The notes under the pieces are model-generated. The model saw only the letters and a program-made list of their open reading frames with translations. It did no database searches and was not told the DNA's origin. From Chitinophagaceae bacterium UBA4857 (GTDB lineage Bacteria; Bacteroidota; Bacteroidia; Chitinophagales; Chitinophagaceae), in NCBI GenBank assembly GCA_002399735.1, contig DHEF01000012.1:101699-165698 (forward strand): 64,000 bases of DNA. The letters are read 5' to 3'. Shown here one piece after another: positions 9,096-17,817 of this stretch. Position 1 is the stretch's first letter. Every line of letters begins with the position of its first letter. The position numbers were made by a program, and so were the translations under genes.

Positions 9096-9608
9096 ATGAA
9101 AAAAGTGTTTTTTTTATCAGCATTTGTATTGGCACTTACAGCGGCAGGTTTTGCTCAAAGCGATTATAAAAGCGCCATCGGCGGAAGAATTGGTACCGGC
9201 AGGTACGATTTAATTTCCGGCTCGTTTAAGTTTTTTGTTGCCGAACCCAGCGCCATCGAGATTAACGCAGGTTTTGGTACCCGTGGTTATTATTCTTACA
9301 ACACAGGTTATGTGAGTGCATCGGCATCTTACCAGCACCATTTTAAAATTCCTGTAGAAGGTTTACGTTGGTTTGTAGGTGGAGGTGCTATGTTGTACAA
9401 CGCCTTTTCTAAGCACAACGACTATGATGGTTTTGGCGCAGGTTTATTTCCAACCGGTGGTATCGACTACAAATTTTCAAAAATTCCTTTGAATGTTACG
9501 GCCGATATTCGCCCAACATTCCTGATTGCACGTCCACACAGCGACTACAACGATGTTGATGTAAGCGGTGGTGTAGCTGTACGTTACACTTTAGGTAGCA
9601 GAAGATAA
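9096..9608 (+). CDS. Secreted outer-membrane beta-barrel-like protein
   Basis: The 170-residue protein has a clear signal peptide (MKKVFFLSAFVLALTAAGFAQ). The rest is rich in Gly, Tyr and alternating hydrophobics, with turns typical of a small beta-barrel (GGRIGTGRYDLIS, AGFGTRGYYSYNTGY, DIRPTFLIARPH, YTLGSRR). The C-terminal strand pattern fits the outer-membrane-protein families common in Bacteroidota. The in-frame ATG at 9090 would add only two residues. A promoter box lies at 9055-9062 and a terminator at 9631-9660, so it is a single-gene unit. Specific function unknown. Confidence 0.75.
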   Translation: MKKVFFLSAFVLALTAAGFAQSDYKSAIGGRIGTGRYDLISGSFKFFVAEPSAIEINAGFGTRGYYSYNTGYVSASASYQHHFKIPVEGLRWFVGGGAMLYNAFSKHNDYDGFGAGLFPTGGIDYKFSKIPLNVTADIRPTFLIARPHSDYNDVDVSGGVAVRYTLGSRR

Positions 9609-9630
9609 TTTTTAAGATATTATTACCCCA

Positions 9631-9660
9631 AAAAAGAGTTGCCGCAGCAGCTCTTTTTTC
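9631..9660 (+). terminator. Intrinsic terminator after the beta-barrel gene
   Basis: AAAAAAGAG (9631-9639) pairs with CTCTTTTTT (9652-9660), with further GC pairing (TTGC/GCAG) inside, 22 bases after the stop codon. Confidence 0.75.
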
Positions 9661-10181
9661 TTTTATAGATCTTATAACTTAAAACTTACAACTTCTTTGG
9701 GGCTATCAGCATTTCTAACTCCCGTCAGCACCAGTTCCGGCTTTCCGTTACAAGTCCGGCACAAATAAGGTATAGGGCATAGGCCTTAAGGTAAAAGATT
9801 TATCAATAGCAAATTTTCCTCTACCTGCCCTATACCTTACCCCTCACACTTTTACTCACCGGGCTTTTCACTGCAATCCGGGAGCCCTTCGTCAGAAGTT
9901 TATGGTTAATGTGAATCGTAATTGATGAGGAATTGGCCATTTACTTTCTACTCACGGTCTTTAAGACTAGTTAATGTGTAACAATCTGGCAATCGCTTAT
10001 ATTTGTAGTCAATCACCCGATTAATTATGCATACAAATAGTTTTTCCCCTCCAGCGCCTTAATAATTATAACAAGGCATTTTGTAAAGCTAACGTCAATC
10101 AATGGGCGAAGTATAGTAATGCCTGTACCCTAAACAATTATTAATAGCATCTTCCTCAAATTTTAAAAGGGAAAAATTTTT
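9661..10181. other. Gene-free spacer with one long hairpin and a possible leader
   Basis: No convincing coding region. It holds an inverted repeat: TAAGGTATAGGGCA (9766-9779) is the exact complement of 9826-9839, with a 46-nt loop. It also has two short CCGG-bounded stems at 9735-9760 and 9859-9883, and a TATATTTG box at 9998-10005 that would give the EamA gene a leader of about 170 nt. AGGCATT and AATGCCT can pair within that leader. I recognise no riboswitch class. Confidence 0.4.
9998..10005 (+). promoter_or_regulatory. Possible -7 box of the EamA transporter gene
   Basis: TATATTTG is an exact TAnnTTTG but lies 177 bases before the ATG, implying a long leader. No -33 element is obvious. 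Confidence 0.3.
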
Positions 10182-11051
10182 ATGAAAAAAACATACTTAA
10201 TGCTGCATGTTGCAGTAATACTTGCCGGTTTTACCGGCGTTTTTGGAAAACTTATTACCATTAACGAACTCATGCTTACCTGGTATCGGGTATTCTTTTC
10301 GGCTATTATATTATTTTTTGTTGTACGCTTTTTTAAGGGACAAAAACAAACGACCAACCCGGAAAAAATACGCATTGGAAAAACGGGTCTGCTGTTAGCC
10401 GTACACTGGATATTTTTTTACGCCAGTATTAAGTATGCCAATATTTCCATTGGCGTGGTGTGTTATTGTTTAACCAGTTTTTTTACGGCCATTTTTGAAC
10501 CGTTGATTAACCGCAAAAAATTTAATATTATTCAACTGGCTCTTAGCCTGCTCACCTTAATCGGCATAAGTTTAATTTTTCACTTCGACGCATCATACCA
10601 GTTAGGTATATTGTTAGGTGTTATATCATCTGCCGTTGCAGCTTTGTACACTATTTACAACGAAAAGCTGGTGCAGCATTACGATAGCAAACAAATTATA
10701 TTTTACCAAATGACGGCCAGTACACTGGGTGTAGGTTTGTTAATACCGGTGTATTATTATTTTTTTCCGCAACAACAATACATGCCAACCAACAACGATT
10801 TTATTTACCTGTTTTTACTGGCATTGGTTTGCACCGTTGGTTTGTATGTAATGTTTGCCGAAATACTAAAAAAAATATCGGCCTTTACCGTAAACCTTAC
10901 TTTTAACTTAGAACCTATTTATGCTATTATACTGGCATTTTTGTTTTTTAACGAAGGTCAGGAGGTAAATGCATCTTTTTATATCGGCCTGTGTTTTGTA
11001 ACCAGCTCGGTAATATTGCAAACTGTTTTGTCGTTAAAAAAGAAGGGGTAA
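10182..11051 (+). CDS. EamA/DMT-family transporter
   Basis: The 289-residue, very hydrophobic protein has about ten membrane helices arranged as two EamA repeats (roughly residues 5-135 and 150-285), which is the family's normal length and layout. Characteristic stretches are ITINELMLTWYRVFFSAII near the start and FTVNLTFNLEPIYAIILAFLFFNE in the second repeat. Substrates of this family (amino acids, nucleosides, other metabolites) cannot be predicted. It stands alone on the strand, 166 bases before an AraC-type regulator. Confidence 0.88.
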   Translation: MKKTYLMLHVAVILAGFTGVFGKLITINELMLTWYRVFFSAIILFFVVRFFKGQKQTTNPEKIRIGKTGLLLAVHWIFFYASIKYANISIGVVCYCLTSFFTAIFEPLINRKKFNIIQLALSLLTLIGISLIFHFDASYQLGILLGVISSAVAALYTIYNEKLVQHYDSKQIIFYQMTASTLGVGLLIPVYYYFFPQQQYMPTNNDFIYLFLLALVCTVGLYVMFAEILKKISAFTVNLTFNLEPIYAIILAFLFFNEGQEVNASFYIGLCFVTSSVILQTVLSLKKKG

Positions 11052-11217
11052 AACGAGTACCATTTACTTCTATAAACACAATTCGCAAAATTCAAATGTT
11101 GAATAGCTGTATATTATAACAAATACGATTAAAACACTCAAACTTCATCAGCCACCCAGATTTTGTTTGGCAGAAATTTACCACTTACTTAATTTGTAAG
11201 TGCTAAAACCGGTTAAT

Positions 11218-11589
11218 ATGGAGAACAAAAGAGAAAAGCGCAGCGTAGAAATAACCACACAGTATTTCATTTTTTTAGATCGCCATATTGATGATGTAAT
11301 AACGGGCCGCAGTGCCGAATTTATGGAGGTTAACCAGATTGCCGCAGAACTGGCAGTATCGCATAAACATCTTACCGATACTATACAAAAAGAGACGGGC
11401 AATCATCCCTGCCATTTTTATGACGCCCGCATTATTGATAAAGCAAAAGCATTGTTACTTAACACTAATACCTCTGTTGCACAAATTGCACACTTGCTGA
11501 CATACGACCCCGCCAACTTTTCAAAGTTTTTTAAAAAATGGACTGGTGATACACCGGGTAATTTTAGGAAAGGGAATAAAAAAAAGTAG
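11218..11589 (+). CDS. Short AraC-type DNA-binding regulator
   Basis: The 123-residue protein is little more than the AraC double helix-turn-helix: first HTH around residues 38-60 (NQIAAELAVSHKHLTDTIQKETG), second around 82-105 (SVAQIAHLLTYDPANFSKFFKKWTGDTPGNFR). The sensing domain of full-length AraC proteins is absent. I chose the ATG at 11218; the longer frame would begin at a GTG six codons earlier. It lies 81 bases before an SDR gene on the same strand, which is its likely target by position. Confidence 0.82.
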   Translation: MENKREKRSVEITTQYFIFLDRHIDDVITGRSAEFMEVNQIAAELAVSHKHLTDTIQKETGNHPCHFYDARIIDKAKALLLNTNTSVAQIAHLLTYDPANFSKFFKKWTGDTPGNFRKGNKKK

Positions 11590-11670
11590 TCCTGGTAAAA
11601 GTTCCGAAAAGTTCACCATAATAAACCTGTTTACATAACAGAGTTTTGCCATACATAAAAATTAAATACT

Positions 11671-12426
11671 ATGGCAAGAAACGATGTAAAAGGAAAAGTA
11701 GTGCTGATTGCCGGAGGAGGCAAAAACCTGGGCGGCTTATTAAGTCGCAATTTGGCAGCACAGGGAGCAAAACTGGTTATTCATTACAATAGCGAAGGTA
11801 GCAAAGCCGAAGCGGAACAAACCCTGGCAGATGTACAAGCCGTGGGTGCTGAAGCTATTTTGGTACAGGCAGATCTTACCAAAGTAGAAAACGTAACTAC
11901 ACTTTTTAATACGGCCATAGAAAAACTAGGTGGTATTGATATAGCAATTAACACGGTAGGTAAGGTATTAAAAAAACCTTTTGTAGATACTACAGAAGCG
12001 GAGTACGACAGCATGAGCGATATTAACGCTAAAGTGGCTTACTTCTTTATTCAGGAAGCAGGAAAAAAGTTAAATGATAATGGAAAGATCTGCACCATCG
12101 TTACCTCTTTACTGGCAGCCTATACCGGTTTATATTCAACCTACGAAGGGTTAAAAGCACCAGTAGAACATTTTACCAGGGCGGCTTCTAAAGAGTTTGG
12201 AGGTCGTGGTATTTCCGTAACAGCAGTCGCTCCGGGTCCAATGGATACACCATTTTTCTACGGCCAGGAAACGGAGGATGCAGTAGCCTATCATAAATCA
12301 GCTTCGGCATTAGGCGGGTTAACTGACATTAAAGACATTGCTCCATTGGTACAGTTTTTAGTAACCGAAGGTTGGTGGATTACCGGGCAAACTATTTTCG
12401 CCAATGGTGGCTATACAACACGCTAA
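11671..12426 (+). CDS. SDR-family oxidoreductase
   Basis: The 251-residue Rossmann-fold enzyme is of normal length for classical SDRs. The cofactor loop is the variant IAGGGKNLGG near residues 13-22, the usual NNAG motif is replaced by INTVG, and the catalytic region TSLLAAYTGLYSTYEGLK carries the YxxxK pair. The C-terminal GWWITGQTIFANGGYTTR tail is typical of this family. Substrate unknown. It follows the short AraC regulator and is closed by a strong terminator. Confidence 0.87.
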   Translation: MARNDVKGKVVLIAGGGKNLGGLLSRNLAAQGAKLVIHYNSEGSKAEAEQTLADVQAVGAEAILVQADLTKVENVTTLFNTAIEKLGGIDIAINTVGKVLKKPFVDTTEAEYDSMSDINAKVAYFFIQEAGKKLNDNGKICTIVTSLLAAYTGLYSTYEGLKAPVEHFTRAASKEFGGRGISVTAVAPGPMDTPFFYGQETEDAVAYHKSASALGGLTDIKDIAPLVQFLVTEGWWITGQTIFANGGYTTR

Positions 12427-12463
12427 ACAGTGATGGCCGTTTGCTAACACAAAAAAATAGCTA

Positions 12464-12507
12464 AAAAGCAAAACCCCGCTCATATTTTGAAACGGGGTTT
12501 TGCTTTT
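12464..12507. terminator. Bidirectional intrinsic terminator
   Basis: AAAAGCAAAACCCCG (12464-12478) is the exact complement of CGGGGTTTTGCTTTT (12493-12507), with a 14-nt loop. It lies between the convergent SDR gene and the DUF4412-like gene. Confidence 0.9.
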
Positions 12508-12529
12508 AACCTGGTATTATAACAAAGGC

Positions 12530-13189
12530 CTATTCCTCGCCACTCATATTTTTTAAATCGTCTAACGACATAAGCGTATAACCTTCAGGAATGGTTAAAC
12601 TGAATATTTTTTCGTCTACTGTTTTTTCAAACTTGGTTGCCGTAAAATGCATTTTTAAACCTTGCTGTTCGGTAGCAAACTCCAACGGCACACCATTAAT
12701 TCCCTTGGTGTTAAATTGCTGAAAGCCTTCCAGCGCAGCTATTAAATCGGTAGTATACCACATAATCATTTCAACACCGTCTTCGGTTTTCAAAATGGCC
12801 TTTTTACATTTAAAGCCAATTATCTCTTTGGTTTCGGTTGTTGTTTCAATCTTGGTATCTTCCTTTTTAGCATCTTTAGCCAACTCCGACAGTTTTGTTT
12901 CTATAGCACTTTTATTTCCCATCACCTCCATTAGCATTAACGATTTATCGGCCTTTACATCTACAACCGTGTTCATCGTCATAAACATGCCCAGGGTCAT
13001 ACTCATCTTAGATTTATCAGGAGAAAAAAACAAGTCCATCACCGAGCCGTCCATCATAGTGGTTGCCATGGCCATGTCCGGATTATCGCTGGAAATATCC
13101 ATTTTGTAAGTAACCCGTCCGGTGGTAGTTTGTGCCGAAGCTGTTTTAATTACAATGAGCAACAAAAGAGAGAAGAATAATTGTTTCAT
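12530..13189 (-). CDS. Secreted DUF4412/GLPGLI-like protein
   Basis: The 219-residue protein has a signal peptide (MKQLFFSLLLLIVIKTASAQ) followed directly by TTTGRVTYKMDI, as in DUF4412/GLPGLI-type Bacteroidota envelope proteins. It is unusually rich in Met (MAMATTMMDGSVMDLFFSPDKSKMSMTLGMFMTMN, shown here in two parts of the region 38-75). The middle has ETKEIIGFKCKKAILKTEDG and MIMWYTTDL, features of that family. Function unknown. It shares the upstream region with the divergent gene at 13347. Confidence 0.65.
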   Translation of the reverse strand: MKQLFFSLLLLIVIKTASAQTTTGRVTYKMDISSDNPDMAMATTMMDGSVMDLFFSPDKSKMSMTLGMFMTMNTVVDVKADKSLMLMEVMGNKSAIETKLSELAKDAKKEDTKIETTTETKEIIGFKCKKAILKTEDGVEMIMWYTTDLIAALEGFQQFNTKGINGVPLEFATEQQGLKMHFTATKFEKTVDEKIFSLTIPEGYTLMSLDDLKNMSGEE

Positions 13190-13274
13190 AACTTTTTTAG
13201 TTAATAGGCGTAAGATAGCTTAAACCCTGCGAATTATATTTGTGTGTAGTAAAGTTATTAATATAAAAGCGATT

Positions 13275-13302
13275 TATATATACCCTCTTCGGTGTATATA
13301 TA
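13275..13302. promoter_or_regulatory. Imperfect dyad between divergent genes
   Basis: TATATATAC (13275-13283) is the complement of GTATATATA (13294-13302) with a 10-nt loop, located between the DUF4412-like gene and the WG/TPR gene. Low-complexity AT makes chance likely. Confidence 0.2.
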
Positions 13303-13346
13303 GCTTAATACCGCTGCTTACATTTACACATCCATAACCAATTTTT

Positions 13347-14918
13347 ATGAAACAAAGTACTATCTTTTTACTTGCGGTATTATTTACAATGGTTACTAAT
13401 AATTTGGGAGCTCAAAATTTAACTATTGTAAAAAGTTTAATGGAGTATGGGTTAGCAAATAAACAAGGAAAAATAATAGTTAAAGAAAAGTATTTTCGTA
13501 TTTACGATGCCACACAACATGGCGTGTTTGTAGCAGTAGAAAAAGACCGCACCATTAAACTGCTGCATCCACAAACCGGAAAAGTATTGCAAAATGGTAA
13601 GTCCTTAAAGCTAACAGAAGGTTACAATGGAAATAATTGTTTGATATTAAAGGAGGGAAACTATTTTAAATTGTACAACTTTAAGTTACAGCCCATTAAT
13701 AGTCAAAAGTACTATCACGTAAAAATAAGCTTTGTAAATATTCACTATATATTGGCCGCAGAAGATAGAACATGGGGAGTGCTAAATGATAAAGGGGAAA
13801 CAGTAATAATGCCTCAGTATTCTAATATTGATTTTGAAACAACATCCGACAATAGAGACCTTTTTCCCACTAATGGCTTATTTAGAGTAAGCATTAACTA
13901 TGGTGAAGCTTTTTATGTTAATGAACAAAACGAATTGCAATATGGTGCTACCGGCAATACCTGTTGCGCCCTTGGTAAAGGCGACGAAGCCATGTATTTA
14001 GCACGCAGGTATTTTTTGCTGCAAAATATAAACAAATTAAAAGGGCGGGAAAAAACAGTGTTGGGAACAACCTATCAAACAACAGAAAAAAGTATAAATA
14101 ACCCGGCCGAAGCATACAAATGGTATAGAGAAGGTTGGCTGGAAGAAAAAACCGGCGAATACACTACTTTAAAACTAGCCGATTTTTTACAGCGCCACCC
14201 AGCCTTTAGTTTTTACGATACTACCATTAAGGCAATTGACCTTTTTTATAGTGCTGCAAGTAAACAGCCTTTTTATTACATAGATGTAGCTAATTATTAT
14301 TACAACAATGATATGTTGGATACTGCTGCACATTATTACAATAAAGCAATTAGTTTAACCGGTTATAACAGCTATGCACATATAAATGCAAATATTGGAC
14401 TGGCTAAAATTTTTTATAAAAAGAAAAACACAGGCTTAACAACATTACATATACAAAAAGCAAAAGTTGCAGCAACGGCCAACCATACAAAGGTGTACGA
14501 CCATATGTTGGGCGAGTTATCCGATTTAAAACTGGCCTACGATAATTTGTCGTACGGAATGGTTATTAACTACCAAGGCGAAAAGGTAATGGTGCTGCAT
14601 AAAACTTTAAATGGTATTGAGTTAAGCAATGGTAAATACCTGCCTCCGTCAGCTATAAACTATACTATACTAAAAGGAGAAAGCACTGCTCAGTTTATGA
14701 CAAAGTGCTTAGCGTGCGCAGGTACGGGCATGGTTAATAAAACATTTACAACGCCATACGCTGTATCATATTCTAAAAGTGAACTACGTACAGGCTCTAC
14801 CATAAGTGGCGATTATATAAAAACAACCACTTATACTACCCCATCAACCTACCAGGGACAGGAGGCTTGTAGTGTTTGTTACGGTAGTAAAAATGTAATT
14901 AAAAAAACAGGAAAATAG
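13347..14918 (+). CDS. Secreted WG-repeat/TPR protein with C-terminal CxxCxG zinc-binding motifs
   Basis: The 523-residue protein has a signal peptide (first ~22 residues). A region with WG-like beta repeats follows (EYGLANKQGKIIVKEKYFRI; WGVLNDKGETVIMPQYSNI), then a Sel1/TPR-like helical region around 245-390 (PAEAYKWYREGWLEEKTGEY; NNDMLDTAAHYYNKAIS). The tail has two CxxCxG motifs (CLACAGTG and CSVCYGS) like the DnaJ zinc-binding domain. It is probably in the periplasm or on the surface. WG and TPR modules bind proteins, so an assembly or scaffold role is plausible, but no specific function is known. Confidence 0.72.
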   Translation: MKQSTIFLLAVLFTMVTNNLGAQNLTIVKSLMEYGLANKQGKIIVKEKYFRIYDATQHGVFVAVEKDRTIKLLHPQTGKVLQNGKSLKLTEGYNGNNCLILKEGNYFKLYNFKLQPINSQKYYHVKISFVNIHYILAAEDRTWGVLNDKGETVIMPQYSNIDFETTSDNRDLFPTNGLFRVSINYGEAFYVNEQNELQYGATGNTCCALGKGDEAMYLARRYFLLQNINKLKGREKTVLGTTYQTTEKSINNPAEAYKWYREGWLEEKTGEYTTLKLADFLQRHPAFSFYDTTIKAIDLFYSAASKQPFYYIDVANYYYNNDMLDTAAHYYNKAISLTGYNSYAHINANIGLAKIFYKKKNTGLTTLHIQKAKVAATANHTKVYDHMLGELSDLKLAYDNLSYGMVINYQGEKVMVLHKTLNGIELSNGKYLPPSAINYTILKGESTAQFMTKCLACAGTGMVNKTFTTPYAVSYSKSELRTGSTISGDYIKTTTYTTPSTYQGQEACSVCYGSKNVIKKTGK

Positions 14919-14923
14919 GAATG

Positions 14924-14967
14924 ATTTGAAAAACATTTTCCATCATATAATTTATTTTTTTTCAAAT
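14924..14967. terminator. Weak bidirectional hairpin
   Basis: ATTTGAAAAA (14924-14933) is the exact complement of TTTTTCAAAT (14958-14967). It lies between convergent genes, one arm inside the last codons of the minus-strand gene. It is AT-only and so weak. Confidence 0.35.
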
Positions 14968-15278
14968 ACTGTTGTAAAGTCATTTAGTTTATAGGTAACC
15001 TCCTTGTATATAAAAGTTCTTTCCTGCGGGTTAATAACTATAAAGTATTTATTAAAGCCATCAGGATAAATTCTAAAAACAATATGTAACAGGTTATCCT
15101 TTTCTTCCAGCTCATCCAGGTGAAAGGAGTTGGGTATATCCAGTATTTTTTCGTTGCTCGTATTGTCAGTAATGCCAAAACCGTTTACCCATAAACTCAT
15201 GGCAAACTCATTAAGTTCGGTAATTAATGTAAACCGGCCGTTTAAAATATCTTTTTCGGTTTTGTATGGGTGAGGCAT
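14952..15278 (-). CDS. Hypothetical protein
   Basis: The 108-residue soluble protein has a mixed alpha/beta composition and no signal peptide or membrane segment. I recognise no domain. The sequence looks coding: balanced composition, an aromatic-rich core (FRIYPDGFNKYFIVINPQ) and a plausible ATG. It follows the AraC regulator gene by 24 bases on the same strand and is probably the last gene of that transcript. Confidence 0.6.
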   Translation of the reverse strand: MPHPYKTEKDILNGRFTLITELNEFAMSLWVNGFGITDNTSNEKILDIPNSFHLDELEEKDNLLHIVFRIYPDGFNKYFIVINPQERTFIYKEVTYKLNDFTTVFEKK

Positions 15279-15302
15279 ACAGGTTGTTTTACAAAGTGTT
15301 TA

Positions 15303-16205
15303 TTAGTTAAACGATTGCCGGAACTCCAACGGACTTTGTTGGGTCTTTGTCTTAAACAATTTATTAAAAGATTGCGAATGCTCAAACCCCAGTTCATAAG
15401 CAATCTCACTTACCGATAAATCCGTAGTGGATAATTTTTCTTTCGCTTTTTCAATCAACTTTTCATGAATATGTTGTTGTGTAGTTTGTCCGCTTAGTTG
15501 CTTTAATAAACTGCTTAAGTATTTTGTCGAAATATTTAACGAGGCTGCAATGTACTTTACGGTAGGCAACCCTTTTGTAGCCAAGGCTTCGTTATTAAAG
15601 TAGTCATTTAATATATCTTCTAACCGGCTTAATATTTTACTATTGGTAATTTTTCGGGTAATAAATTGACGTTCGTAAAAACGCTGGGCATAAGTAAACA
15701 AAACTTCCAGTTGTGCTACAATAACTTCCTGGCTAAACTTATCAATATTGGAATGATACTCTTGTTTAATATTTTCAATTATTCCATTAATGAGTGTTTC
15801 TTCTTTATCGGAAAGAAACAAGGCCTCGTTGGTATTGTAACTAAAATATTCGTATTGTTTAATTTTTTTTGCAAGCGGATAGTTCCACAAAAAATCCGGA
15901 TGAATAAATAACATCCAACCGGTTAAATTTGGCGGCACACCGTTTTCTTCGCCACGTAAAATTTGTCCCGGCGACAAAAAAGCCATAACACCCTCATCAA
16001 AATCGTACTTCTGCTGACCATAAAAAAGTCCGTTACAACCCCTTTTTAACGATACAACATAAAAATTAAAAATAACGGCATTAATGTCTGTATCATTTTT
16101 TAAACCACTAATATCAATAATGCTAATTAGCGGATGTTGTGGTTTGGCATACCCTCCTAACCTATGTAAATCGGTAATAGTTTTTATACGATACGGCTTT
16201 GCCAT
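15303..16205 (-). CDS. AraC-family transcriptional regulator
   Basis: The 300-residue protein has an N-terminal cupin-like sensing half (about residues 25-175). The AraC DNA-binding domain occupies about 200-300, with the two HTHs TVKYIAASLNISTKYLSSLLKQLSG and SVSEIAYELGFEHSQSFNKLFKTKTQQSPLEFR. Length and layout are normal. It lies 13 bases after a small DoxX-like gene and downstream of an SDR gene on the same strand, so it probably controls that local set. Ligand unknown. Confidence 0.9.
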   Translation of the reverse strand: MAKPYRIKTITDLHRLGGYAKPQHPLISIIDISGLKNDTDINAVIFNFYVVSLKRGCNGLFYGQQKYDFDEGVMAFLSPGQILRGEENGVPPNLTGWMLFIHPDFLWNYPLAKKIKQYEYFSYNTNEALFLSDKEETLINGIIENIKQEYHSNIDKFSQEVIVAQLEVLFTYAQRFYERQFITRKITNSKILSRLEDILNDYFNNEALATKGLPTVKYIAASLNISTKYLSSLLKQLSGQTTQQHIHEKLIEKAKEKLSTTDLSVSEIAYELGFEHSQSFNKLFKTKTQQSPLEFRQSFN

Positions 16206-16218
16206 AGTAAAATGTAAT

Positions 16219-16563
16219 TTAAAATTTAAACGGGTATTTTAACCATATTAACACCAACGGTAAAGCAAGAAAAGGAATTTCCATCAAGGCCATTTTATAG
16301 TTACCGGCTTTTAGCGACAAAGCCATTATTAACACAATGGTTACTGCATTTAATACATTGGTTAAAAAAAATGTTTGCGGAAAAAACAACATCAATCCAA
16401 CAATAATAGAAAACACGCCGAAGTAAGGCATCATGGTTTTAGTAATTCCTAACTCCGACATCATTTTTGCCTGTTCTGCATTACCGGGTTGAAAAGCATC
16501 CCAGCCATGTTTAATACTTAAAAAGGCCGATGCCAATAATAGAATGATAGCTACAATTTTCAT
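16219..16563 (-). CDS. Small DoxX-like four-helix membrane protein
   Basis: The 114-residue protein starts at the ATG at 16563 (MKIVAIILLLASAFLSIKHG). The longer open frame runs back into the preceding SDR gene and is unlikely. Four hydrophobic helices with a short polar loop (FQPGNAEQAKMMSELGI) fit the DoxX/DoxD-like small membrane proteins, but no catalytic motif is visible. It lies 73 bases after the SDR gene and 13 before the AraC regulator. Function unknown. Confidence 0.68.
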   Translation of the reverse strand: MKIVAIILLLASAFLSIKHGWDAFQPGNAEQAKMMSELGITKTMMPYFGVFSIIVGLMLFFPQTFFLTNVLNAVTIVLIMALSLKAGNYKMALMEIPFLALPLVLIWLKYPFKF

Positions 16564-16636
16564 GTGATAGTGTTTTTGGTTGTTTATAAAAAGCAACAGG
16601 TAAAGGCTATACCAAAGTTGCAACAAATGCAGGAAA

Positions 16637-17422
16637 CTATTTGGTGTTATTTTTTTGCGCTTTAATTTGTTTAAACTCCCTGTGTCCAAAATTTAGCAAT
16701 ACGTTGGGTATTATTTTGGAGGCAAATTTTATAATACGTATAACAAATGGTTTCAGTTCCTTTTTGTCTTTAAGCATACCATTAATAGCTACTTTTACCA
16801 TTTTGTCCACGGTCATCATCATTGCCGGGTTGGGTTGTTTATCCCAATCATTTTGTAAATTGGTTTTTACACCCGGCGGTATCATTTCAAATACTTTTAC
16901 AGTAGTGTCTTGCAGTTGCAAACGTAAAGCTTGTGTGTAAGCCCGTACACCCGCTTTGGTGGCACTATATATGGGTGCGGGCGAATAGCTCATAAAAGCA
17001 ATACCCGATGAAACATTTACAATACCTGCCGCCGGCTGCTTTAGCAAATGCGGCAAAAACTGATGTACCATTTGAATGGTGCCGGATAGGTTGGTGCTCA
17101 CTTCACGGGTAATATTTTCCAAATCCGGGCTTTGATCCTGCAAGTCAATCAGGCGCATTAAACCTGCATTGTTAATAATAATATTTAAACCAGGAAACTG
17201 TTGGGTAACCTCGTGGTAAAGTTTTTCAATGTCTTTAGGGTTACTTACATCACTTTGAAAAGTATGTACTTTAGGAAAGCGTTTTTTAGTTTCATTTAAT
17301 GCATCCGCTTTACGGCCGGTAACAATAATAGTTGCGCCTATTTGTGTAAGTTGTTTTACAAACTCTAAACCTATCCCGCTTGTGCCACCTGTAATAAGTA
17401 TGGTGCTGTTTTGCAAATTCAT
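16637..17422 (-). CDS. SDR-family oxidoreductase
   Basis: The 261-residue classical SDR has cofactor motif TGGTSGIG at residues 11-18, NNAG around 86-89 and the catalytic YSATK near residues 154-158 with the preceding Ser in NVSSGIAF. A Lys-rich tail (KELKPFVIRIIKFASKII) resembles DltE-type short-chain dehydrogenases found in lipid or cell-wall contexts. It heads a leftward group with the DoxX-like and AraC genes. Substrate unknown. Confidence 0.88.
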   Translation of the reverse strand: MNLQNSTILITGGTSGIGLEFVKQLTQIGATIIVTGRKADALNETKKRFPKVHTFQSDVSNPKDIEKLYHEVTQQFPGLNIIINNAGLMRLIDLQDQSPDLENITREVSTNLSGTIQMVHQFLPHLLKQPAAGIVNVSSGIAFMSYSPAPIYSATKAGVRAYTQALRLQLQDTTVKVFEMIPPGVKTNLQNDWDKQPNPAMMMTVDKMVKVAINGMLKDKKELKPFVIRIIKFASKIIPNVLLNFGHREFKQIKAQKNNTK

Positions 17423-17719
17423 TTTCTGTTATTTTAATACAGCAAAGGTCAACGGTAAGTATAAAAGGCGTGTAGCCAAAAGTCGGCATGTTGTAGTTAA
17501 AAGTATGGTTTTATGGCGTTGCCTGCGGCCTGGGCAACTACGTTGGTAACCTTCGCATAAAGCAACATTTAGTTGCTTTATTGCTCGCTTATACTATATC
17601 TTTTGCCCTGTGCTGCCATGCCCATGCTGCGCAAAAGGATGCCGCTTCCATCACTAACGCAGGGCACAAGCGGCATTTTTCTTATAAAAAAGTAATATAA
17701 ACGGCCAAACCTTCAGGCT
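17423..17719. other. Gene-free spacer with nested stems; ncRNA candidate
   Basis: No coding region. The plus strand carries a perfect hairpin (ATAAAGCAAC/GTTGCTTTAT, 17557-17581), a 7-bp pair TGCCCTG/CAGGGCA (17604-17610 with 17660-17666), and a 9-bp stem ATGCCGCTT/AAGCGGCAT (17639-17647 with 17668-17676) followed by T5. The last two interleave, so they are alternative folds or a pseudoknot. The terminator-like end points rightward although both flanking genes point left. Confidence 0.35.
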
Positions 17720-17800
17720 TCCCCTGTTGATTAGCGAACAGAAAGATGAAGTGTGCGACTCAACTAAAGCTGATTAGTATTACTGCTGTTGGCTAACAAA
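17720..17800 (-). repeat. Dispersed intergenic repeat, copy N
   Basis: Reverse-oriented copy. The complement reads ...AATCAGCTTTAGTTG, then CGCACACTT, then CGCTAATCA, in the same order as in copy A at 31730-31925. Confidence 0.5.
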
Positions 17801-17817
17801 AAATATTGACCATCATT

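Noticed and set aside
9609..10181. tRNA or known riboswitch in the long spacer
   Set aside because: No cloverleaf, no T-loop motif with matching acceptor stem and no known aptamer core could be seen.
16564..16689. Longer form of the DoxX-like protein
   Set aside because: It overlaps the SDR gene and adds a polar segment; the ATG at 16563 starts directly with a membrane helix.
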